Assembly (NCBI RefSeq): GCF_963678225.1
Contig: NZ_OY782763.1
Span: 806,001 to 870,000, forward strand
Source of the DNA: an uncultured Cohaesibacter sp.
GTDB lineage: Bacteria > Pseudomonadota > Alphaproteobacteria > Rhizobiales > Cohaesibacteraceae
Direction: 5' to 3'
Length of the DNA stretch: 64,000 bases
The notes under the pieces were generated by a model. That model was not told the origin of the DNA, made no database searches, and worked only from the letters and a program-made list of their open reading frames with translations. Both the position numbers and the translations under genes were made by a program. Shown piece by piece: positions 18,990 through 27,950 of the stretch (position 1 is its first letter; every line of letters starts with the position of its first letter).

Positions 18990-19695
18990 AGCGATGAACT
19001 AAAATGACCTCAAAAGGGTCCGCGACAACCCGCCCCCGGTCAGTGCTCACTCGAAACCCGAGATAGATTCGGGCTTGTTAGTCTTGATTAACCATTCTTT
19101 TACCAAATAGTTAACAGAAGCTTAATTTATAAATCGAGACGTAAATGTAAGCACTGGGAAATGGACCAATCAAGTAGCAAGCATTGGTAGGAGGCCTTGA
19201 TAATAGTGGCCACCTTGTTCGACCGTCTTTAGAGCCAGCACCATCTGCCACGCACATGCTTACTGCTTCAAGAACGAATTTTCTTATATATTTTTCTGAT
19301 ACTTAATGTATTTCCCTGAATCATTTTGACAAGAAGTTGAATCAATCTACCAACAAGATGAATCAAAGTCTCAAGCGGGCATCTCATCAGCCAGACACGC
19401 ATCACAAAGCGAAAACACGCCCGCATCAGTGCCAATCTTCAACAGCCAAGATCAAAGCCACACATAGATCCCAACCACAGGCCTATTGCAAAATGCATGA
19501 ACACTCTCTGGCCCCAAAACGCCGAACCACCACAAACACGCGCGCCGCAAGCCAAGACTTTATCCAGCCCCGCCCTCAAATTACCACGGTTTTGGATTTC
19601 CTAAGCTGCGGGCAAATGCTAAATATCGGCATGAACGCAGCTTGAGACTCACCCATCAGGGCGATTCCAAATAAGAGCAAAGCAAGGAAAGATCA
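18990..19695. other. Long divergent intergenic region
   Basis: 706 bp between the leftward SLT gene and the rightward exported-protein gene. The part near 19080-19130 holds two CtrA-type boxes. The stretch 19330-19650 is biased in composition (rich in CA/AG) and contains a 102-codon open frame that has no protein-like features. No hairpin with a T-tract was found. Confidence 0.5.
19088..19125. promoter_or_regulatory. Tandem CtrA-type boxes
   Basis: TTAACAGAAGCTTAA at 19111-19125 is a perfect TTAA-N7-TTAA site. TTAACCATTCTTTTA at 19088-19102 is TTAA-N7-TTTA, one base off. They are 8 bp apart. CtrA is the alphaproteobacterial cell-cycle/motility regulator with this consensus. The boxes lie upstream of the SLT-domain gene (minus strand). 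Confidence 0.6.
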
Positions 19696-20910
19696 GTGAT
19701 AAGCACAAAAGCAACCGGACAACGGCTTCTCAGTTTATTTTTGAGCCTTTGCACAGCGCTCTTCATTGCGACCATTGCCCTCCCCTCCTTTGAGGCCCAC
19801 GCCCAAACCGCACAGGCACCGCTCGACCTAGGAACCGTCATTCAGAAGGGCACGCCCCGACAGGCACCGGTCTATCTCAAACTCCCGGAGACCGTCCCCA
19901 TTCCGGCAGCCAATCCACGCAAAAACGGCGATCAGGACGCCACACCGGAGGCAGCCAACCAGCAAGAGACAGCAGCGGATCAACTAGATGGTCAGACTGA
20001 CAATCAGACCGGCACAGAAACAGCAGAAACACAAGATGGAACCACGCTAACAGACACACCCCAGAGCTCCGAGACAGCACCTGCATCCATAGCGGAAGCC
20101 CTGCCGGAAGAAGATGACACGCCCGAGATCGAGCCGGGCGGCATCGCGCGTCTTCAACTATCCGCCCTTCTTTCCGATGACGGACAGATACTACAAAGAG
20201 GCGTCAACTGGCGCATCTTTGGCGCAGAAAAAGACGAAGAGGGCCAACTGCCGATGCTGCATAATGTGGATGGTGGCCCGCTAGATGTGGATCTGGAACC
20301 GGGTAGCTACATTGTCTATGCAGGATACGGCTATGCCAATCTGACCAAACGGGTCATCCTGCCCAAGGCTGGCGACTATAACGAGAGCTTCAATTTGCAT
20401 GCTGGCGCCATGCGGCTCAATGCCGTGGCAGCTGGTGACATTACGCTCGACAGCGCCATTCTGAAATTCGACATTTATACCAGCGAAGATTCAGACACGA
20501 ACTCTCACACGCTGCTGGTCAAGAATGTAAAGCCGAACCATGTCGTAAAGCTCAGCCAGGGCATTTATCACGTCGTGTCCAACTATGGCACAGCAAACGC
20601 CAAGGTGCGCGGTGATGTCGAGATCACTGAAGGCAAACTGATCAACGTAACCATGATCCACAATGCGGCAAAGGTTACGCTGAGGCTTGTTTCAGAGCCC
20701 GGCGGCGAAGCATTGGCCAACACCATTTGGACGGTTTTCACGCCCGGCGGTGACGTGGTCAAACGGGCCATTGGCGCCTTCCCGACCCTAGCTCTTGCGG
20801 CAGGTGACTATACCGCCATCGCCAAACAGGGCAATGAAGTCTACAACCGAGATTTCTCGGTCACTTCCGGTCTTAATCGTGACATCGAAGTTCTGTCCAC
20901 CGCGCAGTAA
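19696..20910 (+). CDS. Exported protein of unknown function
   Basis: 404 residues, not recognised to a named family. Signal peptide about residues 1-36 (hydrophobic LLSLFLSLCTALFIATIAL, then EAHAQ). Residues 60-150 are Gln/Thr/Asp/Glu-rich and probably disordered. From about 150 on, it looks like repeated beta-sandwich units (LQLSALLSDDGQ, LRLNAVAAGDITLDS, VTLRLVSEPGGEAL), each with a GSYIVYAGYG/GIYHVVSNYG/GDYTAIAKQG-type strand. This suggests two or three carboxypeptidase-regulatory or Ig-like modules in the periplasm. GTG start with AAGGAAA upstream. A small gene follows 35 bp later. Confidence 0.75.
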   Translation: MISTKATGQRLLSLFLSLCTALFIATIALPSFEAHAQTAQAPLDLGTVIQKGTPRQAPVYLKLPETVPIPAANPRKNGDQDATPEAANQQETAADQLDGQTDNQTGTETAETQDGTTLTDTPQSSETAPASIAEALPEEDDTPEIEPGGIARLQLSALLSDDGQILQRGVNWRIFGAEKDEEGQLPMLHNVDGGPLDVDLEPGSYIVYAGYGYANLTKRVILPKAGDYNESFNLHAGAMRLNAVAAGDITLDSAILKFDIYTSEDSDTNSHTLLVKNVKPNHVVKLSQGIYHVVSNYGTANAKVRGDVEITEGKLINVTMIHNAAKVTLRLVSEPGGEALANTIWTVFTPGGDVVKRAIGAFPTLALAAGDYTAIAKQGNEVYNRDFSVTSGLNRDIEVLSTAQ

Positions 20911-20945
20911 GACCTTAGCAGAAGGACGCTTCAGCCATCGCACAT

Positions 20946-21461
20946 TTGACTGAAAGCTCGCCCGAAAGCCCGACCAGCACCCTGCGCACGACACCAAAGA
21001 TTGTGGCACTGCCCCAAAACGAAAGCCTCTGGTATCGCCTCAAGCAGATTGCCTGCCCCTGGCTGCGCTTCAACCCGCGCATCCCTCCCGGCCCGATCCG
21101 AGGGGACGCATGGGGCGAACCAACCTTCACAACCAGCCTCGCCTTTGATGCCGAGTTTGATGGCCTCGCAGTGACCTGCCACATCTCCTACCATTTTGAT
21201 CCTGCTTGCTGCCTCGACATCCTGATTGACACCGAAGAAGGGTACCATCTCTACGCCTTCGAAACGCGCGCCTATAGCCTGCGCTACGCCTTGGCCCATC
21301 TTGCCTTGGACGCCAGAACAAAGCGCATCGCATTGCCCCTCGCGGGCCTCTCACCGCGTGCGAAATGGCTCTCAAAAGAGAGAGATTGCGTCGAGATTTC
21401 CTTAGAGGAAGGCGCCCCCATACATGCCTGCACGCCTTATCCAGCCGAACAGCCAGATTGA
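20946..21461 (+). CDS. Conserved hypothetical protein
   Basis: About 171 residues, not recognised. No signal peptide or membrane span. It contains a WYRLKQIACPWLRFNPRIPPGPIRGDAWG segment and a YHFDPACCLDILIDTEEGYHLYAFETRAYSLRYAL core with Cys pairs. The start is unclear: TTG 20946 lies 19 nt from a GAAGGA element, so a non-standard codon nearer to it cannot be excluded. It lies 35 bp downstream of the exported protein and is probably cotranscribed. Ends before a bidirectional terminator shared with thrS. Confidence 0.65.
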   Translation: MTESSPESPTSTLRTTPKIVALPQNESLWYRLKQIACPWLRFNPRIPPGPIRGDAWGEPTFTTSLAFDAEFDGLAVTCHISYHFDPACCLDILIDTEEGYHLYAFETRAYSLRYALAHLALDARTKRIALPLAGLSPRAKWLSKERDCVEISLEEGAPIHACTPYPAEQPD

Positions 21462-21560
21462 ATCAGATCTTTATCGAACAGCGCCAACAACCTGAAGAGA
21501 CTCGATAAAAGACCAAAGTTAAAGTCGAGCATCTCTTGAATCATTTTCTCAACACAGCAA

Positions 21561-21597
21561 AGAAAAAGGCGGCGCCACACCGGCACCGCCTTTTTTG
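21561..21597. terminator. Bidirectional terminator between thrS and the upstream gene
   Basis: AAAAAGGCGG (21564-21573) and CCGCCTTTTTT form an inverted repeat with an inner GCC/GGC extension. T-runs follow on either strand. It lies between convergent genes and can serve both. Confidence 0.88.
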
Positions 21598-21621
21598 CAA
21601 TTGTCAGCATCAAGAAGCAGA

Positions 21622-23577
21622 CTATTCAGCCGCTTCCGCTTTTGCCGCTTCCATGGCACGACGCAGATCCGGAGCAACAGCTTCATCAACAAGCGACGCA
21701 ATCGCCTCATCCAGAGACATGGAGGTCTGATGCTTGGAACCAAGACGACGGATCGATACGCTCCGCTCGTCAGCTTCCTTTTTGCCACAAACGAGAAGTG
21801 CAGGAACCTTGGCCAGTGAATGTTCACGAACCTTGTAGTTGATCTTCTCGTTGCGCAGATCGGTTTCCACGTTGAGGCCAGCTGCGGTGAGCTTTCTGGC
21901 CACGTCACGCGCATAGTCATCGGCTTCGGACGTGATGGTCGCGACCACCACCTGAAGCGGCGCCAGCCAGAGCGGGAAGTGCCCGGCATAATGCTCGATC
22001 AGGATACCGGTGAAGCGCTCCAGAGAACCGAACAGTGCTCGGTGAATCATCACAGGATGAACCTTGTTGCCATCCGTATCGATATAGAAGGCACCAAGAC
22101 GCCCCGGCAGATTGAGGTCAACCTGAACCGTGCCACACTGCCAGTCACGACCAATGGCGTCACGCAGAACATATTCCAGCTTCGGACCATAGAAGGCCCC
22201 CTCACCCGGGTTCAGGGTCCATTCCTGACCGGCGGCATCGATTGCCGTTTTCAAAGCATTCTCCGCTGCATCCCAAACGGCGTCGGAGCCGACGCGCTTT
22301 TCAGGACGGTCGGAGAATTTCACCCGAATGTCAGTGAAGCCGAAGTCGTGATAGATAGACATGATCTGTTCATGCAGATCCACACAAACCTGAGTGATCT
22401 GATCTTCGGCACAGAAGACATGGGCATCATCCTGCGTGAAGTGACGCACACGCATCATGCCATGCAGGGCACCCGATGGCTCATAGCGATGCACCTTGCC
22501 GAACTCGGCAATTTTCAAAGGCAAGTCACGATAGGATTTGAGACCATTCTTGAAAATCTGCACGTGACCCGGGCAGTTCATCGGCTTGCAGCAGAAGATC
22601 CGCTCGTCAGGGGTCTGGGTGGTGAACATATTCTCACCGAATTTCTCCCAGTGACCTGATTGTTCCCAAAGCGTACGCTCCATCATGTCCGGGCTGTTGA
22701 CTTCATGATAGTCCCAGCTCTTCTGACGGCGACGCATATAGGTGATCAGGCTCTGGAACAAGGTCCAGCCCTTGTCATGCCAGAAAACGGAGCCCGGCGC
22801 TTCTTCCTGAAAATGGAACAGGTCCATTTCACGGCCCAACTTGCGGTGATCGCGTTTTTCCGCTTCTTCCAGACGAGTCAGATGGGCCTTGAGATCTTTC
22901 TCGCTTGCCCATGCCGTCCCATAAATGCGGCTCAACATGGCATTGTTGGAATCACCACGCCAATAGGCACCGGCCACCTTCATCAATTTGAAGGCTTTAC
23001 CGATGTGACCGGTGGAAACCATGTGCGGTCCGCGGCACAGATCGAGCCATTCACCCTGACGGTAGATCTTGAGGTCTTCCCCTTCAGGAATGGCGTCAAC
23101 CAGTTCGACCTTGTAGCTCTCCCCCTTGTCAGAGAAATACTTCTTGGCAACATCGCGGCTCCAGACTTCCTTGGTGAAGGGAGCGTTGCGATCGATGATC
23201 TCTGCCATTTTCTTTTCGATCAGCTCGAGTTCTTCCGTGGTGAAAGGCTCGTCGCGGGCAAAGTCATAGTAGAAGCCATCGGTGATGACCGGGCCGATGG
23301 TGACCTGCGTGCCAGGAAACAATTCCTGCACAGCTTCAGCCATCACATGGGCCGCATCATGGCGGATCAGTTCAAGCGCATCATCATCGGTGCGCGTCAC
23401 GATCTCGATTTTTGCATCGGCTGCAATCGGATCGGCCAGATCTGCCAATTCGCCATTCAGCTTCATGGCGACGGCTTTTTTTGCCAAGGATTTAGAAATG
23501 CCCTGTGCGACGTCGACGCCACTTACGCCATCGTCATATTCACGAACAGATCCGTCGGGGAAAGTCAGATTGACCAT
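21622..23577 (-). CDS. thrS: Threonyl-tRNA synthetase
   Basis: 651-residue class II synthetase charging tRNA-Thr. N-terminal TGS domain ([28 protein letters not shown]), second editing domain ([19 protein letters not shown]), catalytic core with Zn-site Cys in [12 protein letters not shown] and [18 protein letters not shown], and a C-terminal anticodon-binding domain ([25 protein letters not shown]). Normal length. Start ATG 23577. A candidate promoter lies 70-100 bp upstream. The Ala/Glu-rich last 10 residues are a small extension. Confidence 0.97.
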   Translation of the reverse strand: MVNLTFPDGSVREYDDGVSGVDVAQGISKSLAKKAVAMKLNGELADLADPIAADAKIEIVTRTDDDALELIRHDAAHVMAEAVQELFPGTQVTIGPVITDGFYYDFARDEPFTTEELELIEKKMAEIIDRNAPFTKEVWSRDVAKKYFSDKGESYKVELVDAIPEGEDLKIYRQGEWLDLCRGPHMVSTGHIGKAFKLMKVAGAYWRGDSNNAMLSRIYGTAWASEKDLKAHLTRLEEAEKRDHRKLGREMDLFHFQEEAPGSVFWHDKGWTLFQSLITYMRRRQKSWDYHEVNSPDMMERTLWEQSGHWEKFGENMFTTQTPDERIFCCKPMNCPGHVQIFKNGLKSYRDLPLKIAEFGKVHRYEPSGALHGMMRVRHFTQDDAHVFCAEDQITQVCVDLHEQIMSIYHDFGFTDIRVKFSDRPEKRVGSDAVWDAAENALKTAIDAAGQEWTLNPGEGAFYGPKLEYVLRDAIGRDWQCGTVQVDLNLPGRLGAFYIDTDGNKVHPVMIHRALFGSLERFTGILIEHYAGHFPLWLAPLQVVVATITSEADDYARDVARKLTAAGLNVETDLRNEKINYKVREHSLAKVPALLVCGKKEADERSVSIRRLGSKHQTSMSLDEAIASLVDEAVAPDLRRAMEAAKAEAAE

Positions 23578-23646
23578 AATCGTCTCCTGCTCAACTCCTG
23601 CCTACAACGCAGGTAAGCTGTCGGGTTTAAGAACCCGGATGTTTCA

Positions 23647-23676
23647 TATAAGCGATTTATCAAAAGGCCAGTTCAA
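23647..23676 (-). promoter_or_regulatory. Candidate thrS promoter
   Basis: On the minus strand, TTGAAC (23676-23671), an 18-bp spacer, then CTTATA (23652-23647). The inferred transcript start is about 60 nt before the thrS ATG. The leader has two short hairpins (CGGGTT/AACCCG and CCTGC/GCAGG) but no T-box or other known element. Confidence 0.4.
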
Positions 23677-23691
23677 GCGGAGTTGCGCATC

Positions 23692-24000
23692 TCACCGTCG
23701 GGGACCCAACTTGGTCGCCGGATCGATGTGATCGCCACCCCAAAGGCCATATGTCCATGGTTTATACCACACCGAACCTTGAGGCAACCTTTCCGGCACA
23801 GGATCAAAGCCGCTATGCCCCAATGGATGGCATCGCATGATGCGCGCCAACCCCATCCAGCCGCCAGCCCAGAAGCCGAACCGCCCGATGGCCTCTTCGG
23901 TGTAGCGCGAACAGGTTGGCTGGTAGCGGCAGGCCCGCCCCACAAAGGGAGAAAGGAAAATCTGGTAAAGCTTGATGAGCCCGATGGCGAGATATTTCAT
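23692..24000 (-). CDS. yidD: Membrane protein insertion efficiency factor YidD
   Basis: 102-residue small protein of the YidD family, which helps YidC insert membrane proteins. Family signatures: LIKLYQIFLSPFVGRACRYQPTCSRYTEEAI, GLARIMRCHPLG and GFDPVP. An amphipathic/hydrophobic N-terminus would bind it to the inner membrane. Its ATG overlaps the stop of the upstream SufU-like gene (TCAT, 23997-24000), so the two are probably translationally coupled. Confidence 0.94.
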   Translation of the reverse strand: MKYLAIGLIKLYQIFLSPFVGRACRYQPTCSRYTEEAIGRFGFWAGGWMGLARIMRCHPLGHSGFDPVPERLPQGSVWYKPWTYGLWGGDHIDPATKLGPRR

Positions 24001-24428
24001 GCGCGGCCTTCAATTTGCTCGAAGGCATCCACCACCGCATCAAAGACAAGCAGCGTGGAGGCATGCCGTGCCGGATAGTCGCGCACGGGCTGAAGGAATT
24101 TCAGATCGTCCCATTTGCCGGCTGGCGGATCACCAGCCTCCCGCAACATGGCCTGCATCTGCGCGCGCAACTGGCGCAACTCTTCCAGATCAGAACCAAG
24201 AATATGCCGACCAACCACGGAGGCTGCCGCCTGCCCCAATGCGCATGCATTGACCGCCTGTCCGAATGCAGCCACTTTGCCGTCTTCAACCACCAGATCA
24301 ACCTCAATCGTGGAGCCGCACAATTTGCTATGCGCCTTGGAGGAAGCCATAGGAGACGGCAGTCGCTCAAGCTGAGGAATATTCCCTGCAAATTCGAGAA
24401 TTTTGTGATTATAGACATCGTCAAGCAT
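23997..24428 (-). CDS. SufU/IscU-like protein lacking scaffold residues
   Basis: 143 residues of the iron-sulfur scaffold (NifU-N/SufU) fold. Cys37 (SKLCGST) and Cys62 (NACALGQAAAS) are present. The usual Asp two residues after the first Cys is Ser39, and the third Cys is replaced at about Ser124 (PARHASTLL). So it has the fold but not the full cluster-binding set. Such variants occur beside yidD in related bacteria (recollection, not searched). Start at ATG 24428 fits the family; the frame is open to 24473. Confidence 0.8.
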   Translation of the reverse strand: MLDDVYNHKILEFAGNIPQLERLPSPMASSKAHSKLCGSTIEVDLVVEDGKVAAFGQAVNACALGQAAASVVGRHILGSDLEELRQLRAQMQAMLREAGDPPAGKWDDLKFLQPVRDYPARHASTLLVFDAVVDAFEQIEGRA

Positions 24429-24528
24429 AGGAATTCTCTCTTCTGCTGCTGAATAGCGATCCAAAACTCGCATTCCTCCCTATAACGCCTATATAGGTAT
24501 GAAAACAAGAAAAGCAGACCCCCAAATC

Positions 24529-24582
24529 GGAATTGGTGAAAGATGTAGGAATTGGTGAAAGTTTAGGTTATAATATAACATT
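24529..24582. promoter_or_regulatory. Tandem 14-bp repeats and a Zur-like palindrome
   Basis: GGAATTGGTGAAAG occurs exactly twice, at 24529-24542 and 24548-24561 (19-bp period). Immediately downstream is GTTATAATATAAC (24567-24579), a perfect 13-bp palindrome. With its flank ATT, it resembles the alphaproteobacterial Zur consensus ATGTTATAnTATAACAT with one mismatch on the left. It could also simply contain a TATAAT -10 box. It lies between divergent sufU-like and folE genes. Confidence 0.45.
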
Positions 24583-24697
24583 CCCACCAGAATAGGATTT
24601 CCTACTGACAAATTGGAAAAAAAGTGCATGATGGCGCAACCGGGAGATAGGTTCGCGGGCGATTGTGCTCCATTGAGAAAAGGCGGACACATCTGTG

Positions 24698-25414
24698 ATG
24701 GATATGATTGTCGACACCAGCAACCCCGCTGGCGATAAGGCTGAAGAGGGGCAAGATAACGCCTTGAAAAACAACAAGCAAAAACAGCTACAAGCATTGG
24801 CCACTCTGGAAGAAAAAGCGGACGACTGGGCATTGACAGAACGTCCCTCCCGCCAGGAAGCCGAAGAAGCCGTGCGCACCCTGATCAAATGGATCGGAGA
24901 CGACCCCGAACGCGAAGGTCTGATCGATACGCCAAAGCGAGTCGTCAAGGCCTATGAAGAGCTTTACCGTGGTTACAGGGAAGACCCTGCAGAACCTCTC
25001 GGCCGCACCTTCGAAGAAGTGAACGGCTACGAAGACATGGTTCTCTTGCGCGATGTGGAATTCTTCTCGGCATGTGAGCATCACATGGTGCCTTTCGTCG
25101 GCAAGGCCCATATCGCCTATTATCCTTCAAAAGGGGTTGTCGGTCTTTCCAAACTAGCTCGTCTCATCGATGCCTTTGCGCGCCGCCTGCAGACACAGGA
25201 AAGCCTGACTGAACAGATTATCGAAACCATCGAAACAACGCTGGCTCCGCGCGGTATCGCTTTGCTCATCGAAGCTGAACATATGTGCATGACCATGCGC
25301 GGCGTGCGCAAACGGGGTGCCTCCACGGTGACGACCCGATTTACCGGCGTGTTCGCTGACGATGTTGACAAACAGAACCGCTTCATGAGCCTTACCGGCG
25401 AGTGCCGGGGTTAG
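24698..25414 (+). CDS. folE: GTP cyclohydrolase I
   Basis: 238-residue enzyme turning GTP into dihydroneopterin triphosphate, first step of folate/pterin synthesis. Zn ligands in [10 protein letters not shown] and in [14 protein letters not shown] are present, as are [12 protein letters not shown] and the substrate loop [20 protein letters not shown]. The first ~45 residues are a charged, probably disordered extension. Start is ambiguous: GTG 24695, ATG 24698 or ATG 24704; I took 24698. A terminator follows. The Zur-like site upstream would make sense for a Zn enzyme but is unproven. Confidence 0.94.
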   Translation: MDMIVDTSNPAGDKAEEGQDNALKNNKQKQLQALATLEEKADDWALTERPSRQEAEEAVRTLIKWIGDDPEREGLIDTPKRVVKAYEELYRGYREDPAEPLGRTFEEVNGYEDMVLLRDVEFFSACEHHMVPFVGKAHIAYYPSKGVVGLSKLARLIDAFARRLQTQESLTEQIIETIETTLAPRGIALLIEAEHMCMTMRGVRKRGASTVTTRFTGVFADDVDKQNRFMSLTGECRG

Positions 25415-25504
25415 GGCCTCGCCTTCCTTTTCGTCATTTCAATGCAGCGCCAATGTGTGCCATTCCTGAGAATGTACGAGAGGCCGTAAGCAGATAGTTC
25501 ACAA

Positions 25505-25535
25505 GAAAAGGGGCCACCTAAGCCCCTTTTCTTTT
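25505..25535 (+). terminator. folE terminator
   Basis: GAAAAGGGGC (25505-25514) pairs with GCCCCTTTTC (25522-25531), followed by TTTT. It lies 90 bp after the folE stop. Confidence 0.88.
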
Positions 25536-25616
25536 AACTCAATCTTTTGATTCATTCGGGCTTTTGGTTCATTTAGGGCAAGGCCCAGCCACATTTGATA
25601 TGAATAGAGGTGTGCC

Positions 25617-26069
25617 ATGACGTCTCCTTTTGCCACACGCATGGGAAAGAGCAACGACGAGATCGAGCTTGGAACCGACTTCGCTCCCAAATTCGACGAT
25701 AAAGGCCTGATTGGCTGCATCGTAACCGATAGTGATAGCGGTGACGTGGTGATGTTTGCCTATATGAATGAGGAGAGTTTGCGCCAGACACTGGAAACGA
25801 AGGAAGCCCATTACTGGAGTCGATCGCGTCAGGAACTCTGGCACAAGGGCGCCACCAGCGGCAATGTGCAGGATGTCATTGAGCTGAGAACCGATTGTGA
25901 TCAGGATGCTATATGGATCAAGGTGCGCACGCGTGGGGCAACCGCCAATTGCCATCAGGGCTATAAATCATGCTTCTATCGTGCAGCAGAACTGAAAAAT
26001 GGCGTGCCGCATCTGGCATTCAAAGAAGACAAGCCCCTCTTCGATCCAAAGGATGTCTACGAAAAATAG
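25617..26069 (+). CDS. hisI: Phosphoribosyl-AMP cyclohydrolase
   Basis: 150-residue cytosolic enzyme of histidine synthesis, opening the purine ring of phosphoribosyl-AMP. Family sequence: GLIGCIVTDSDSGDVVMFAYMNEESLRQTL, HYWSRSRQELWHKGATSGN and the metal-binding DCDQDAIWIKV...ANCHQGYKSCFYR. It is the stand-alone HisI form, without a fused HisE domain. No other his genes are nearby. Confidence 0.95.
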   Translation: MTSPFATRMGKSNDEIELGTDFAPKFDDKGLIGCIVTDSDSGDVVMFAYMNEESLRQTLETKEAHYWSRSRQELWHKGATSGNVQDVIELRTDCDQDAIWIKVRTRGATANCHQGYKSCFYRAAELKNGVPHLAFKEDKPLFDPKDVYEK

Positions 26070-26160
26070 CGCATAGGGCAGAGTACTTCCAAGTAAGCAA
26101 TTTTCAGGAAAATTGGCCCACTTCGGACAGGCCGACGCTGCGGCCTATCCCGTTTATCCC

Positions 26161-26589
26161 CTAGCCAGCGGCAATATAGGCGCGCATATCTTCCGCTTCG
26201 CGTTCGGTCTCTTCGATGCGGAATTTGACCACGTCGCCAATAGACACCAGTCCGGCAATCTTGTCGCCATTCAGAACCGGCATATGACGAAAGCGTCCGG
26301 TTGTCATGCGTGACATCACAGACGCAATGGTTTCCTCTTCCGAACAACTCATCACATCTGAAGTCATGAACTCACTGGCAGGCCGCAACAGAGCGGATCC
26401 GCCATGATGGCTCAGCGCCCGCACAATATCGCGCTCAGATAGGATGCCGCACAGCGTGTCTTCTTTGGCAATCAGGATTGCCCCTACACCGTTGTCGCGC
26501 AGCAACTTGACCGCATCCATCAAAGTGGTGTCCGGTTCGGCCTTGAATACAGCACGTCCCTTTTGATTGAGAATCGTGGCAATCGTCAT
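26161..26589 (-). CDS. Tandem CBS-domain protein
   Basis: 142 residues forming two CBS modules and little else: TLMDAVKLLRDNGVGAILIAKEDTLCGILSERDIVRAL and MTSDVMSCSEEETIASVMSRMTTGRFRHMPVLNGDKIAGLVSIGDVVKF. Such pairs usually bind adenine nucleotides and act as sensors. No output domain, so the partner is unknown. It lies downstream of the rhomboid gene but a terminator intervenes, so it probably has its own promoter. Confidence 0.9.
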   Translation of the reverse strand: MTIATILNQKGRAVFKAEPDTTLMDAVKLLRDNGVGAILIAKEDTLCGILSERDIVRALSHHGGSALLRPASEFMTSDVMSCSEEETIASVMSRMTTGRFRHMPVLNGDKIAGLVSIGDVVKFRIEETEREAEDMRAYIAAG

Positions 26590-26794
26590 AAATCGGGTCT
26601 CCCTTCAGCTAAAGGTTGCTCAATTGCATGACTTGCCCGTGATGTTTCATGCAAACCACAAGCATGTTCATGTCTTTGGACCCTAAAGTGTCCGTTATGT
26701 TGTCTTTCATGGCAAGATCACAAGCCCCCAGACTTAAGCATAACGGCTCCTTGCCGGTATGGCGGTGCAAGCAGCCCAGACCACCCGCCCAACA

Positions 26795-26834
26795 AGAAAA
26801 AGGGCAGAATTCTGCGAAGAATCCTGCCCTTTTG
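26795..26834. terminator. Rhomboid gene terminator
   Basis: GGGCAG-A-ATTCT (26802-26813) pairs with AGAAT-C-CTGCCC (26818-26829), with one mismatch. On the minus strand it is followed by TTTTT; the plus strand also has TTTT, so it may work both ways. Confidence 0.8.
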
Positions 26835-26860
26835 TCCAATGCTACACTTTTCACAAAGCG

Positions 26861-27676
26861 TCACTTGATCACTTTAAGGTGATCGGGTCGCTTCTTTGGC
26901 GGATCCTTTTTCGGCGGTTTTGGCTTGCGCGGAGGCCGCGAATAGGGATCGAGATAGGGGAACACCAACAGCCCGGCGATAAATCCACCTAGATGCGCTT
27001 CCCAAGCAATGGTCGCCCCGCCGCCCAGAATCGAGAACATTCCGAACACCAGATTGAGCACCAGCCAGATGCCAAGAAACCCCATCGCCTGAGGGTTGCG
27101 CCGCAGCCCCTTAAGGCTCAAGCATGGATAGCGGTTGACGCCTTGCAAACCTGAAAATCCCCCCATGCCGCCATTGAACGCAAAGCGTGCTGAAGCAGCC
27201 ATGGCTCCTGACAAGACGGCAGAAACCCCGACCAGAGGCGCTTCGCTGCCAAAATGAATGATCAGATGGACAAGGGCACCCGCTGCCGCAGTGATTACAA
27301 AGAAGATGGCAAAATTGAAATTGCCGATGCGTCGGACAATCACCGTCGCAAAGATCATCATCCAGACAACATTGAGAATGACATGCATCCAGCCGCCATG
27401 CAGAAAGGCATAGGTAACAAAGGTCCAGATATCTCCCAAAACCCCGCCGGGAAAAGAAAAGACCTGAGCCGCAGTGCCATAACGGACCGGCAAAAAGGAA
27501 AAGCTCAGCAGCAGCCACTCTCTTTGATCAAAAGAAAGAAAGAAGGACTGCGCTGCCTGAATGGCAAGCATGATACCGGCCAGCACCACGACGGATGTAG
27601 GCAAATTGAACATGGGCTCTTTTGGGGGCGTCATACCTGGAGGCATTTGCCATGAGCCGCGCGGTTGCAGGGCCAT
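26861..27676 (-). CDS. Rhomboid family intramembrane serine protease
   Basis: 271 residues with six or seven membrane helices. Catalytic Ser about 152 in LVGVSAVLSG (GxS motif) and His about 228 in WEAHLGGFIAG. The HGGWMHVILNVVWM segment (about 93-106) is the conserved L1/TM2 motif. A Pro-rich N-terminus and a Lys/Pro-rich tail lie in the cytosol. Substrate unknown. A candidate sRNA on the same strand lies about 150 bp upstream; its terminator separates it from this gene. Confidence 0.9.
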   Translation of the reverse strand: MALQPRGSWQMPPGMTPPKEPMFNLPTSVVVLAGIMLAIQAAQSFFLSFDQREWLLLSFSFLPVRYGTAAQVFSFPGGVLGDIWTFVTYAFLHGGWMHVILNVVWMMIFATVIVRRIGNFNFAIFFVITAAAGALVHLIIHFGSEAPLVGVSAVLSGAMAASARFAFNGGMGGFSGLQGVNRYPCLSLKGLRRNPQAMGFLGIWLVLNLVFGMFSILGGGATIAWEAHLGGFIAGLLVFPYLDPYSRPPRKPKPPKKDPPKKRPDHLKVIK

Positions 27677-27824
27677 AGGGGTTCCTTTTCTCTTTCCAAA
27701 ACTGTTCCCATAGAAATAAGGCAGATAGACGCCCCATCAAGGCATGGACGCTTGGGAAGTGATCTGCATCCACCTTTTTAGCCAAAGAATCTTAATAGCT
27801 GCGGAAGGTGGCAATCATTTGGAC

Positions 27825-27950
27825 AAAAAAAAGCCATCCGTCGATCTTGCGATCACGAGGATGGCCGGGTTTCCCGAAGATTCGGGAAGTCATCAAAGAG
27901 CCTAGGCACCAGACTTTAGGAGTCCGGTCTGATGCAGTGGATCTGTTAAC
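27825..27950 (-). ncRNA. Candidate trans-acting small RNA
   Basis: Read on the minus strand, three hairpins follow each other. First CCGGACT/AGTCTGG with loop CCTAA (27927-27909, one G-U pair). Then TTCCCGAA/TTCGGGAA (27888-27871). Last GCCATCC/GGATGGC (27865-27833) with an inner GATC/GATC helix and eight Ts, a strong intrinsic terminator. Upstream lies a possible promoter TTGAGC-N16-TAAAGA (27982-27955), giving a transcript of about 125 nt. There is no open frame of note. It is not a known family that I can name. It could instead be an attenuated rhomboid leader. Confidence 0.6.

Noticed and set aside
19337-19645. 102-codon open frame in the long intergenic region
   Set aside because: Rich in His/Gln/Lys/Thr with no hydrophobic core, no clear RBS and no family likeness.
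21820-23616. Two long open frames opposite thrS
   Set aside because: Antisense to a strongly conserved synthetase gene, with no recognisable protein features.
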